A stretch of DNA of 22,208 nucleotides from a virus, in the IMG/VR virus record IMGVR_UViG_3300025896_000204, positions 1 through 22,208 of that record, one strand, 5' to 3'. A program made the position numbers and the translations under genes. Positions within the stretch are counted from its first letter, which is position 1; every line of letters starts with the position of its first letter. Below the pieces are notes generated by a model, which was given only the letters and a program-made list of their open reading frames with translations, did not search any database and was not told the origin of the DNA. Below, piece after piece: positions 6,230 through 12,647 of the stretch.

Positions 6230-6235
6230 GGCCCC

Positions 6236-6265
6236 CTTATATTCGATCTGACGAAGTATAAGCAA
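6236..6265 (-). promoter_or_regulatory. Candidate sigma70-type promoter for the conjugation operon
   Basis: On the - strand, TTGCTT (6265-6260) and TATAAG (6241-6236) are spaced by 18 bases. The start would fall close to the tandem TTACCTGGACA repeats. The -35 match is weak and the leader to the ubiquitin-like gene would be about 400 bases, so this is tentative. Confidence 0.35.
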
Positions 6266-6545
6266 ATCTTATAGTAGACTGGTGTTACATTGTCCCGCGT
6301 TATGCGTGTAAAAAAGGTAAAAAGTGCCTAATGTGCGGGACGTTACAGATTTATGCGGCGTGGCTCAACCCAAGTAAATACCCGAGTAACTTTGGTTTAG
6401 TCGGGTAGCGTTATCTTCAATGATTTCAACACTGGTCCCAAGTAAAATAGGTAAAACGGGTCTTTCTTTATAAATATATTGGCAAAAAAATCAGTTAAAA
6501 ATCGCTATTGGCACGGATTTTGCATGCCTCAAAAAATATATATAT

Positions 6546-6566
6546 CCAGAAAAGTTTCTGGCTTTT
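6546..6566 (+). terminator. Terminator-like hairpin on + strand
   Basis: CCAGAAA and TTTCTGG (6546-6561) form a short stem immediately followed by CTTTTT. No + strand gene precedes it. It could end a small RNA from the AT-rich region or be incidental. Confidence 0.4.
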
Positions 6567-6690
6567 TACCTGGGAGACTTGGGCAGCGAGCAATGCGTTA
6601 CGCAAATAACAATGAGAATCATTTACGCCGCTGCATAATTTCTGAAAAATTCTGCGCGCCAAGTTTTCGGCGCCTTGCCTCGCGAATCTG

Positions 6691-6713
6691 GAAAAGAGGG
6701 GGCTTACACCCCC
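6691..6713 (-). terminator. Rho-independent terminator of small-gene operon
   Basis: On the - strand GGGGG (6713-6709) and CCCCC (6702-6698) form a stem with TGTAAG in the loop, followed by TCTTTT. The loop contains the stop codon of the 79-residue gene. This would end the four-gene - strand operon. Confidence 0.7.
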
Positions 6714-6943
6714 GCCTTCCGGAGTATGACTCTTGGTTTAAACTTCGGGACTTTTGGTCTATTGGCCTTGAATGCCTTCTCTTGCCTCTGGAGTCCTACC
6801 TCGGCCCCTAGAGCCTTGAGCCTCATCCTCGTCGTGACCGGCGCCCGAATCATGGCGCGGGTTTCAATCCGGACCAACTCTTGGCGTTTCCTCTCACGAG
6901 TCACGTCATTAATGGACGTGTACCCTTTTGATCGTCGATGCAT
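6704..6943 (-). CDS. Small basic unknown protein
   Basis: A 79-residue, strongly basic protein (many Arg/Lys) with ATG at 6943-6941 and GAGAGGT upstream. The basic N-terminus (MHRRSKGYTSINDVTRERKRQELVRIETRAM) and the KANRPKVPKFKPRV stretch suggest a nucleic-acid-binding or ribosome-like role, but no family is recognised. Its stop codon lies in the loop of the terminator at 6691-6713, making it the last gene of the small operon. It follows the 66-residue gene after a hairpin-bearing gap. Confidence 0.6.
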   Translation of the reverse strand: MHRRSKGYTSINDVTRERKRQELVRIETRAMIRAPVTTRMRLKALGAEVGLQRQEKAFKANRPKVPKFKPRVILRKAGV

Positions 6944-6974
6944 TTAACCTCTCGATCTGAGTCTTAATGACTCA

Positions 6975-7012
6975 AGCGGAGGCCTCATGGCCCCCGCCTC
7001 AATCATTCTTCA
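6975..7012. repeat. Intergenic hairpin repeat, copy 1
   Basis: A 38-base element that matches 7495-7532 at 36 positions, exactly 520 bases apart. Its core AGCGGAGGCC-TCAT-GGCCCCCGC folds into a hairpin with one mismatch. The right end covers the last codons and stop of the adjoining - strand gene. It is also flanked by a GAGTC/GACTC inverted pair. Confidence 0.75.
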
Positions 7013-7203
7013 ATTTCTCGATCACACATCCCGCACAAACAGATTGGGAGAGCGTGCCGCTCGATGAGCGCCACTGCCGCATTGTCCGCGTACCGCGCGA
7101 CAGCCAACCAGCCTAGGGCTGCATAGAATAGAATTAAGTTTTGAGCCTTGTTTCGTAAGTCTAGACGGCCACTCGCGTGGCCGTTTCGTCGTTCCCGACT
7201 CAT
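7003..7203 (-). CDS. Small protein with C-terminal Cys motif
   Basis: A 66-residue protein whose ATG (7203-7201) lies seven bases after the preceding stop. No clear SD is visible, so translation may be coupled. The middle (NLILFYAALGWLAVARYA) is hydrophobic enough for one membrane segment. The C-terminus has CLCGMCDREIEE, a possible metal-binding Cys cluster. A perfect ACGGCCAC/GTGGCCGT hairpin lies inside its 5' part (about 7164-7183), which lowers confidence that the whole frame is coding. The stop is followed by the hairpin repeat also found after the 59-residue gene. Confidence 0.5.
   Translation of the reverse strand: MSRERRNGHASGRLDLRNKAQNLILFYAALGWLAVARYADNAAVALIERHALPICLCGMCDREIEE
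7164..7183 (-). other. Hairpin just after the 84-residue gene
   Basis: ACGGCCAC, loop TCGC, GTGGCCGT form an 8-bp stem 28 bases past the stop at 7211. On the + strand it is followed by TTCGTCGTT and on the - strand by TCTAGACTT, so it has no good U tract. It may be a transcription pause or 3'-end stabiliser. Confidence 0.5.
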
Positions 7204-7210
7204 CAGTAGA

Positions 7211-7465
7211 CTAGCGTTTCTTCGCTTTCAGCGTGGCCCCCGTGCCGTTCTTATTAAGAGAAACTTCCATGGCTTGGCATTTCTCGACCTCTTCCCCTTT
7301 CAAGGCGGCCTTGAATGCTTCCGCGTCGGATACTGCTTTGCCGTTGACGCGATAACTTTCGCCGATCTTACCTTGGTAAGGTTTGATCTCGAATGCTTCC
7401 GCGCGAGCGGCAAACGTGCAGAGTACAGTTGCAGCAATAGCGTGAGCGATTAAAAGCTTGAACAT
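7211..7465 (-). CDS. Small exported (periplasmic) protein
   Basis: An 84-residue protein with a classical signal peptide: MFKLL, a hydrophobic core (IAHAIAATVLCTFAA) and an ARAEA-FEI cleavage site near residue 24. The mature part (about 60 residues) has one Cys and ends with a basic KAKKR tail. The ATG at 7465-7463 has AAAGAGGT upstream. A 14-base palindrome (GGAGTTATAACTCC, 7481-7494) lies in its leader. Phage-encoded exported small proteins can act in lysis, superinfection exclusion or host-envelope change, but nothing here picks one. No lipobox is seen. Confidence 0.7.
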   Translation of the reverse strand: MFKLLIAHAIAATVLCTFAARAEAFEIKPYQGKIGESYRVNGKAVSDAEAFKAALKGEEVEKCQAMEVSLNKNGTGATLKAKKR

Positions 7466-7494
7466 AATGAACCTCTTTCCGGAGTTATAACTCC

Positions 7495-7532
7495 AGCGGA
7501 GGCCTCATGGCCCCCGCCGCAATTATTCTTCA
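7495..7532. repeat. Intergenic hairpin repeat, copy 2
   Basis: Second copy of the 38-base element at 6975-7012 (36/38 identical), again placed across the stop codon of a - strand gene. The two copies differ at 7519 and 7524. The second difference turns TGA into TAA. Confidence 0.75.
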
Positions 7533-7702
7533 GATAGATACGAGTAGCCGTTTTCTTGCTCAAAAATAACAGTGCACGCTGTATATAAGCGCGCATCGTT
7601 AACGTCATTCGCGAGCACATCCATACACGCTTCCGACGTTGACATATCAGCGGGAAGGTGAATAGATGAACTCACGAGTATCAATGCGACTAAGTAACTC
7701 AT
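7523..7702 (-). CDS. Small secreted or membrane-anchored protein
   Basis: A 59-residue protein. The start is taken as ATG 7702-7700 because CGAGGAG lies eight bases ahead. A GTG at 7711 would sit inside the SD. The N-terminus (MSYLVALILVSSSIHLPA) is a short hydrophobic signal or anchor. The rest is acidic with two Cys residues (EACMDV and TACTV) that could form a disulfide. It is the first gene of the - strand operon that ends at the terminator near 6.7 kb. Function is unknown. It resembles small phage-encoded envelope proteins only in general form. Confidence 0.6.
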   Translation of the reverse strand: MSYLVALILVSSSIHLPADMSTSEACMDVLANDVNDARLYTACTVIFEQENGYSYLSEE

Positions 7703-7727
7703 TGAGATCACTCCTCGTTGGTTTAGT

Positions 7728-7785
7728 CTTGACTCAAGATGCGCGACCTTGGGTGTGACCCCAAGGTCGCGCCGGTTCAGTCAAG
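7728..7785. other. Long two-part hairpin
   Basis: GCGCGACCTTGGG (7741-7753) pairs perfectly with CCCAAGGTCGCGC (7760-7772), and outside it CTTGACT (7728-7734) pairs with AGTCAAG (7779-7785). An alternative pairing AGATGCGC (7737-7744) with GCGCATCT (7785-7792) competes. No U tract follows. Confidence 0.7.
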
Positions 7786-7822
7786 CGCATCTCTGTAGTG
7801 ATTAACCACGTCCGCAGACAAG

Positions 7823-7919
7823 GCGCCGGTCGGCTCGCGGCGCTAAGTCTTGGAAGACTTACGGAACGCGGCCCTAGGCCTATCACCGTGCTTACGCTAA
7901 GCCCTAGGGCATCGGTGAT
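7823..7919. other. Cluster of helices with possible pseudoknot
   Basis: Stems: GCGCCG/CGGCGC (7823-7828, 7838-7843), TAAGTC/GACTTA (7844-7861), GCCCTAGG/CCTAGGGC (7871-7878, 7903-7910), ATCACCG/CGGTGAT (7882-7888, 7913-7919) and GCTTA/TAAGC (7890-7902). The third and fourth cross, giving an H-type pseudoknot or two exclusive folds. Confidence 0.5.
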
Positions 7920-7970
7920 CGCTAACAGCTACAGTCCCCGCCTATGATGCGTCCTAGTGGGCGCTTGGCG

Positions 7971-7994
7971 GTACGCCGGACACTATAGCGAGAG
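7971..7994 (+). promoter_or_regulatory. SP6/T7-like phage promoter core
   Basis: GACACTATAG (7979-7988) is identical to the core of the SP6 RNA-polymerase promoter and is followed by CGAGAG. CACTATAG is also shared with the T7 promoter. It faces the virion genes, about 360 bases ahead of the first. The upstream half matches poorly and only one copy was found, so it may be chance. Confidence 0.35.
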
Positions 7995-8351
7995 TCATGC
8001 CAATGTGGCGGGGGCATAGGTTCGATCTCATGCTGATACAGTGTAAATTCTGCTTCACCGTGTACCGATTATTTACAGGGGGGCGGGGGCGCTGCGGTCG
8101 CACTATTATATTGAGCGCGGTTTCTTTCGCTTCGATTGAATGCACCCCGCCCCCCGCCTCTCGATACGCGGGGCGGGGCGTGGTGAAGCGCGCGACCGGA
8201 TGCGCGACGCGCGGGGCGCGGGGCGGGGGCACCCCCCAAAATTCGAAGGCCGCCCCTCCCAGCGACAGGTCGCTTCTCCAACCGGCACAGTACCCCTATT
8301 AGGCGCACCGCGTCAATTGACACCCGCCTCAAAACCCCCGAACCTTGTCCC

Positions 8352-9074
8352 ATGTCACAACAAATTACTTTGGAAGACCTCACGCGCGATGGCGCGCACT
8401 ACGCGCGGCGGGGGCCAACCGGCCTCATCGAGATCGTCAACACCGCCACTGGCAGTGTCGTGCGCGCCCTGCGCTCTTTGCATACCCCTGGTGAAGTTCA
8501 AGAAACACTTGAAGGATACGTCACTCACGTCGCCTACGACCCCTTCGTCGTGGACCTGATCTGCGAAAGAGTCGCCAATGGTGAATCGGTCACGAAAGTC
8601 TGCAAAGAGCCTGGAATGCCCGCCTACGCGGTTTTTTCCAAATGGGTGGTTGACCACCCCGACGCTGCCAAAAAGCTGGAATTAGCCCGCGTGGCGCGAA
8701 CTGAGTACCTGCGCGACCTTGCCGTACAGACGGCCATGGAAAATGAAGACTTCAAGTTCCCGACTCAAGCGGCGAAGCTCAAGGTCGATACGCTCATCTG
8801 GGCCGCAGGGGTTGACAATCCGAAGTATTCCCCGAAAGCTAAGGTGGAAGCCACATTTTCAGCCCCGGTTCAGATCATCGTGAACACGGGAATCGACCGC
8901 ACCCCGGTCCAAGAACGGGAAGCCACGACGGCTCCCCCCTTGGTAACAGCGGCGGGGGCCACGGAGGAGGCGCGTGTCATCACAGACACTCAATCAGGGG
9001 CAGAGGATCATCGCGACGGGATACCAGCCTCGGCCATTACAGGCCCTGATCCACAGGAGCCTGAAGCGTTTTAA
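8352..9074 (+). CDS. Terminase small subunit
   Basis: A 240-residue protein resembling the Sf6-type small terminase family, which recognises phage DNA and delivers it to the motor. The segment VVDLICERVANGESVTKVCKEPGMPAYA (about residues 65-92), then SKWVVDHPD, is the family's helix-turn-helix region. It is followed by a helix (ARVARTEYLRDLAVQTA) that in relatives drives ring formation. The N-terminal 60 residues and an Ala/Thr/Glu-rich C-terminus are extra. No SD is visible before the ATG, unlike almost every other gene here. The 3' end overlaps the large-subunit gene by 101 bases. It is the first gene of the virion operon. Confidence 0.85.
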   Translation: MSQQITLEDLTRDGAHYARRGPTGLIEIVNTATGSVVRALRSLHTPGEVQETLEGYVTHVAYDPFVVDLICERVANGESVTKVCKEPGMPAYAVFSKWVVDHPDAAKKLELARVARTEYLRDLAVQTAMENEDFKFPTQAAKLKVDTLIWAAGVDNPKYSPKAKVEATFSAPVQIIVNTGIDRTPVQEREATTAPPLVTAAGATEEARVITDTQSGAEDHRDGIPASAITGPDPQEPEAF

Positions 9075-10320
9075 CGTCCTCAACCTGCATCGCCGCTTTG
9101 GTAAAACGCATCTTTCGTGCTCAGAAGTTTTGGACCAGGGGCTTCGCAATCAAAAAAGAAATCCGCAGTACGCTTACGTGGCGCCGACCTACGGGCAGGC
9201 CAAGCGCGTGGCGTGGGACATCTTTAAGGACTTGGTTAAAAATATCCCTGGTGTCACCATCAACGAGTCCGACCTTAGGATCGAAATTGCGCGGCCTCAC
9301 CTTGGTGATAAGGTGCGCATCTTACTCGTCGGAGCGGAAAACCCGGACTCTCTCAGGGGGCTTTACTTGGATGGAGTGGTGCTGGATGAGTATGCGGCGT
9401 GCGATCCGACCGTGTGGACGCAGGTGATTCGGCCTGCGCTTTCGGATCGGATGGGGTGGGCTATCTTCATTTCTACGCCTAAGGGGCAAAATCACTTCTA
9501 CGACGTCTACCAGTTTGCACTGCATGGCGATCCCGAAAACGGGGTGGCGCCGCCGGACGATTGGTATGTCGTCACCTACAGGGCTTCCGAGACGGGGATC
9601 ATTCCCATCGGGGAGCTTGAGGCGGCACGCGGGCTGATGTCGGAGTCGGAGTACGAGCAGGAGTTCGAGTGCTCCTTCTCGGCGGCACTCGTCGGAGCGT
9701 ACTACGGAAAAGAAATGGAAAAGGCCGAGCGCGAAGGGCGCATCGGAAAAGTCCCCTACGACCCCTCCGTCTTGGTGACGACGTACTGGGACCTTGGGAT
9801 CGACGACGCAACCGCCATCTGGTTCGGGCAGCGCGTAGGGAAGGAGATCCGCTGGATTGACTACGTCGAAGAGTCCGGCCAAGGGCTTGACTATTACGCA
9901 AAACTTTTGGAGCAGAAGGGTTACGTCTACGAAGCCCATGTCCTCCCCCACGACGCCAAAGCCAAAGAACTGGGGACCGGACGGTCTCGCGAGGAAACAC
10001 TTAAAAAATTGGGCCTTGCCCGGACGAGGGTCGTACCCCGGTCCGATGTGGCCGACGGGATCAACGCCTCCCGCCTCGTGATCGCTCAAAGCTGGTTTGA
10101 TGTCGAGAAGTGCAAGAAAGGTATTGACGCGCTCAAGAACTATGAGCGGAAATGGGACCCTAAGAACAAAGTTTTTCAACAACGCCCCCTGCATAACTGG
10201 GCGTCCCACGGGGCTGATGCGTTTCGGACCGGGGCGATGGGAATGGATAGGCTTGAAAAAGACGACCGTGACCAGCAAAAACTTCCGCGGTTTTCGCAGC
10301 ACAAGTTTTCCGTGGTGTAG
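8974..10320 (+). CDS. terL: Terminase large subunit
   Basis: A 448-residue packaging motor. The ATPase domain has Walker A-like HRRFGKT (residues 39-45), Walker B VVLDE (135-139) and coupling motif STPKG (168-171). The RNase H-like nuclease has Asp273 (YWDLGIDD), Asp327 (LPHDAKA) and Asp415 (SHGADAFR). The start is GTG at 8974 with GGAGGAGG upstream. It lies 101 bases inside the small-subunit gene, an unusually long overlap. The next ATG would remove the N-terminal adaptor region. Length is normal for podovirus terminases. It cuts concatemeric DNA and pumps it through the portal encoded downstream. Confidence 0.95.
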   Translation: MSSQTLNQGQRIIATGYQPRPLQALIHRSLKRFNVLNLHRRFGKTHLSCSEVLDQGLRNQKRNPQYAYVAPTYGQAKRVAWDIFKDLVKNIPGVTINESDLRIEIARPHLGDKVRILLVGAENPDSLRGLYLDGVVLDEYAACDPTVWTQVIRPALSDRMGWAIFISTPKGQNHFYDVYQFALHGDPENGVAPPDDWYVVTYRASETGIIPIGELEAARGLMSESEYEQEFECSFSAALVGAYYGKEMEKAEREGRIGKVPYDPSVLVTTYWDLGIDDATAIWFGQRVGKEIRWIDYVEESGQGLDYYAKLLEQKGYVYEAHVLPHDAKAKELGTGRSREETLKKLGLARTRVVPRSDVADGINASRLVIAQSWFDVEKCKKGIDALKNYERKWDPKNKVFQQRPLHNWASHGADAFRTGAMGMDRLEKDDRDQQKLPRFSQHKFSVV

Positions 10321-10328
10321 GAGAGTTG

Positions 10329-10751
10329 ATGGGACAACCTAAAGCTGAGTTTAAAGCCCCTGAAGTCCGCATCCCTGGTGTCCAGCAGAAGGACTACTGG
10401 GGCGAATTCACAAACAACGTGCGAAACGAGATCAACAACTTTCGGGACAACATCAACCGCTCCGACCTCAACGCTGACAACTGGAGCGAAGAGACCCGCG
10501 CACTGATCGCAAACGGCCCTGCCCCCGGCGCGGGGAACGGTACGGCGGCTGTGGCAACTGCTGTCGTGGAAGCCGCCGATGCGAGTATCGCTGAAGCGGA
10601 CGCCGCCGAAGAAGCCCGCCTCCAGCAGATTCGGAACTTTTTGGATAGCTTCGGGAAGCGCAAACAAGTTACTCCGGGCCGCAACCTTCTGCTCGCCAAT
10701 CCGAACCAGGATATGTTCCGCCTCCTCACCATCGGAGAACAGGGCAAATGA
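10329..10751 (+). CDS. Small protein between terminase and portal
   Basis: A 140-residue protein starting ATG at 10329 with TAGGAGAG upstream. Its stop overlaps the portal start as ATGA (10748-10751). The N-terminal half has a QQKDYWGEFTNNVRNEIN segment, the middle is Ala-rich (residues about 75-95) and the C-terminus reads TPGRNLLLANPNQDMF. No family is recognised. Position between terminase and portal in related podoviruses is often held by a small, poorly characterised head-assembly protein, which is the best guess. Confidence 0.75.
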   Translation: MGQPKAEFKAPEVRIPGVQQKDYWGEFTNNVRNEINNFRDNINRSDLNADNWSEETRALIANGPAPGAGNGTAAVATAVVEAADASIAEADAAEEARLQQIRNFLDSFGKRKQVTPGRNLLLANPNQDMFRLLTIGEQGK

Positions 10752-12391
10752 ACAAAGACAAAATGATCAAAGACGGGCGCCTGACCCCCGAAGCGCTCAT
10801 CGAGCGCTATGACACCCTGAAGGGGGAGCGGGGGGCGTGGGAGTCGCACTGGCAGGAGATTTGCGACTACATCCTCCCTAACCGCAACACGATCACTGCC
10901 GAAAAAACCGAAGGTGAAAAGAAGTTTGACAAACTCCTGGATAATACCGGCGTTCAGGCAAACGAACTTTTGACCGGCGCGATCAACTCCATGCAGGTCC
11001 ATACCGGAGGGGAGTTCTTCGGTCTCACAACTGGCGATGAGCGCTTGGACAATGAGGACGACGTTCGGCAGTGGATGCAGCGGACGGTTCGCTCCATGCA
11101 CAACGTGCTGACGAACTCCAACTTCTTCACCGAAAATCACGAGAAGGATCTTGACCAGTGCGCGATTGGAACTGCGTGCATGTCCATGGAGGCCGACGAC
11201 AAAGATGTCGTGCGGTTTTCGACGAAGTTCATTGGTGAGTATCTGATCGACGAAGACCACATGGGGCGCGTGAACCAAATCTATCGCGCATTTCAGTGGA
11301 GCGTGGAGAAGATCATCGGGAAATTCGGGTACGATGCGATGCCCGCTGACCTGAAAAAAGATTGGGACAAGGGCGAGTTCGGGAAGAAGTACACCGTGAT
11401 GCAGGGGATCTACCCCGCCTCTTTGGTGCAGGAGAAGCCCACCGGAACCGTCCGCAAGTTCATCGACCAGTACATCATTCGCGAAGCGAAGTTTGAAATC
11501 CAGCACGGGAACTTTGATACGTTCCCCTACTTGGTCCCCCGCTGGAGTAAAGCCGCTGGTGAGAAGTACGGGCGCGGCCCCGGCTCGGTGGCGCTTCCTG
11601 AGTGCCGCGTTCTCAACAAGATGAACGAGACCATGCTGATCGGTGCGCAGAAGGCTGTTGATCCGCCGGTTCAAGTTTCGGATGACGGATTCATTCTTCC
11701 GCTCATCACCACTCCTGGTGGCGTGAACTATCGCCGCTCGGGAGATCCGGATGACCTCATCCGTCCGATCTTCAACGATACCCGCCTCGACTTCGGGTAC
11801 CAAGCGCTCGAAGACCGCCGGAAGCGGATTCGCGATGCGTTCTACGTCGATCAGCTCCGCCTCCAACAGGGCGGGCCGATGATGACCGCAACCGAAGTCA
11901 TGCAGCGGACTGAAGAACAGCTCCGGCTCCTGGGACCTATCCTCGGGCGCCAACAGGCGGAATTTTTGAAACCCATGGTGGACCGCTTGTTCGACCTCAT
12001 GTGGAAGCGCGGGATGATCGAGCAGCCCCCGGCCATCTTGCAAGGACGCGACCTTGGTGTCCGCTACTCCTCGTTCATGGCAAAAGCGCAGCGCGCGACC
12101 GAGGGCCAGAGCATCATGCGTTGGCTGGAGGCCGTGTCTCCGTTCATCAACCTCAACAACGCCGTGTCGGATGTGATCGACACCGACGCCGCCCCCCGGA
12201 TCTTGGCAGGGATTTTCAATCCCCCACAGGAACTCATCCGCAACAAAGATGCGGTTGATAAAATGCGCCAGGAGCGCGCGGCTCAAGCGCAGCAAATGCA
12301 GCAGACTCAGCAGGCGCTGGCCGACGCCCAGGCCGGAGCACAGATTACTCAAGCGATGGGAGCAATGGGTGGCACTCAGCAAACAGGCTAA
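10748..12391 (+). CDS. Portal (head-tail connector) protein
   Basis: A 547-residue protein of the T7-like 'head-to-tail connecting' portal family, which forms the dodecameric ring at the capsid vertex for DNA entry and tail attachment. Family-typical features are the N-terminal 'ERYDTLKGERGAWESHWQEI' helix, DYILPNR, LLTGAINSMQVHTGG, the middle TACMSME and the Gln-rich C-terminal barrel region (QAQQMQQTQQALADAQ). Length is normal. It starts in an ATGA overlap with the previous gene. The following gene begins inside its last codons. Confidence 0.93.
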   Translation: MNKDKMIKDGRLTPEALIERYDTLKGERGAWESHWQEICDYILPNRNTITAEKTEGEKKFDKLLDNTGVQANELLTGAINSMQVHTGGEFFGLTTGDERLDNEDDVRQWMQRTVRSMHNVLTNSNFFTENHEKDLDQCAIGTACMSMEADDKDVVRFSTKFIGEYLIDEDHMGRVNQIYRAFQWSVEKIIGKFGYDAMPADLKKDWDKGEFGKKYTVMQGIYPASLVQEKPTGTVRKFIDQYIIREAKFEIQHGNFDTFPYLVPRWSKAAGEKYGRGPGSVALPECRVLNKMNETMLIGAQKAVDPPVQVSDDGFILPLITTPGGVNYRRSGDPDDLIRPIFNDTRLDFGYQALEDRRKRIRDAFYVDQLRLQQGGPMMTATEVMQRTEEQLRLLGPILGRQQAEFLKPMVDRLFDLMWKRGMIEQPPAILQGRDLGVRYSSFMAKAQRATEGQSIMRWLEAVSPFINLNNAVSDVIDTDAAPRILAGIFNPPQELIRNKDAVDKMRQERAAQAQQMQQTQQALADAQAGAQITQAMGAMGGTQQTG

Positions 12392-12647
12392 AGATCAACA
12401 CCGCAAAGCCGTCGAAAAAGTTCAGCGCTACAAAAATGTTTTCGACTCCGTCGAAGGGCGCTGGGTTTTGAACGACATGATGGCGGCGCACGGGATGCTT
12501 AATCCGCACCCGTCGGACCCTCATAAAATGGTACTTAAAGAAGGCGAGCGCTTGGTGATCTTGCGCATTTTGACCTTCCTGAAAGAAAACCCCGAACGTC
12601 TGAAGGAGCGGATTGAAGAGTATGAAAAATCTTTGGCAACATCTTAA
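12369..12647 (+). CDS. Bbp19-like phage protein
   Basis: A 92-residue protein starting at GTG 12369, inside the portal 3' end, with GGGAG upstream. Pattern: VFDSVEGRWVLNDMM (residues about 22-36), a Pro/His loop, then LKEGERLVILRILTFL. This matches the Bbp19-like phage family ('VF-x-GR-x-VL-x-DL ... EG-R-x-V-x-x-IL'), named after a Bordetella phage BPP-1 gene. Its molecular role is not established. It lies between portal and scaffold as in BPP-1-like genomes. An earlier start at 12249 would lie entirely within the portal gene and is rejected. Confidence 0.8.
   Translation: MALSKQAKDQHRKAVEKVQRYKNVFDSVEGRWVLNDMMAAHGMLNPHPSDPHKMVLKEGERLVILRILTFLKENPERLKERIEEYEKSLATS

Larger units (their letters stand above)
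5820..6690. other. Non-coding regulatory region with repeats and hairpins
   Basis: About 870 bases with no convincing gene. The left part (5820-6060) is GC-rich with GGCC-core hairpins. The right part (6180-6590) is AT-rich with CCCARGTAAAA/ACCTGG repeats, an inverted GTCCCGC/GCGGGAC pair (6292-6298 and 6335-6341) and a TACCCGA/TCGGGTA pair (6379-6385 and 6401-6407). It would hold the promoter and leader of the conjugation operon, and possibly an origin or operator array. Confidence 0.6.
7703..8351. other. Structured non-coding region between divergent arms
   Basis: About 650 bases between the leftward small-gene operon and the rightward virion genes. The part to 7990 is dense in inverted repeats. 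The part from 8075 to 8240 has long G- and C-runs. No credible gene, tRNA or recognised RNA family is visible. It is the likely place for the late promoter and possibly the packaging site next to the terminase genes. Confidence 0.6.

Noticed and set aside
6479-6811. 110-residue + strand open frame in the AT-rich region
   Set aside because: TTG start without SD, runs through the repeat array and the - strand terminator, and is antisense to the 79-residue gene.
8016-8034. tRNA T-loop-like GGTTCGATC
   Set aside because: The flanking bases do not form the 5-bp T stem and no matching acceptor, D or anticodon arms could be found.
8224-8240. GGGGG-CA-CCCCCC as a terminator before the terminase genes
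   Set aside because: The loop is too small and neither strand has a U tract.
7997-8302. 101-residue + strand open frame after the SP6-like motif
   Set aside because: Although GAGAG precedes the ATG, the product is Arg/Gly/Pro low complexity from G/C runs, and no protein pattern is visible.
9322-10302. Long - strand open frame opposite the large terminase
   Set aside because: A shadow of a GC-rich gene; the + strand product has clear terminase motifs. The same holds for long antisense frames across the portal, scaffold and capsid genes.
12249-12368. Upstream extension of the Bbp19-like gene
   Set aside because: It lies wholly in another frame of the portal gene and encodes Arg/Ser-rich shadow sequence. 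GTG 12369 has an SD.
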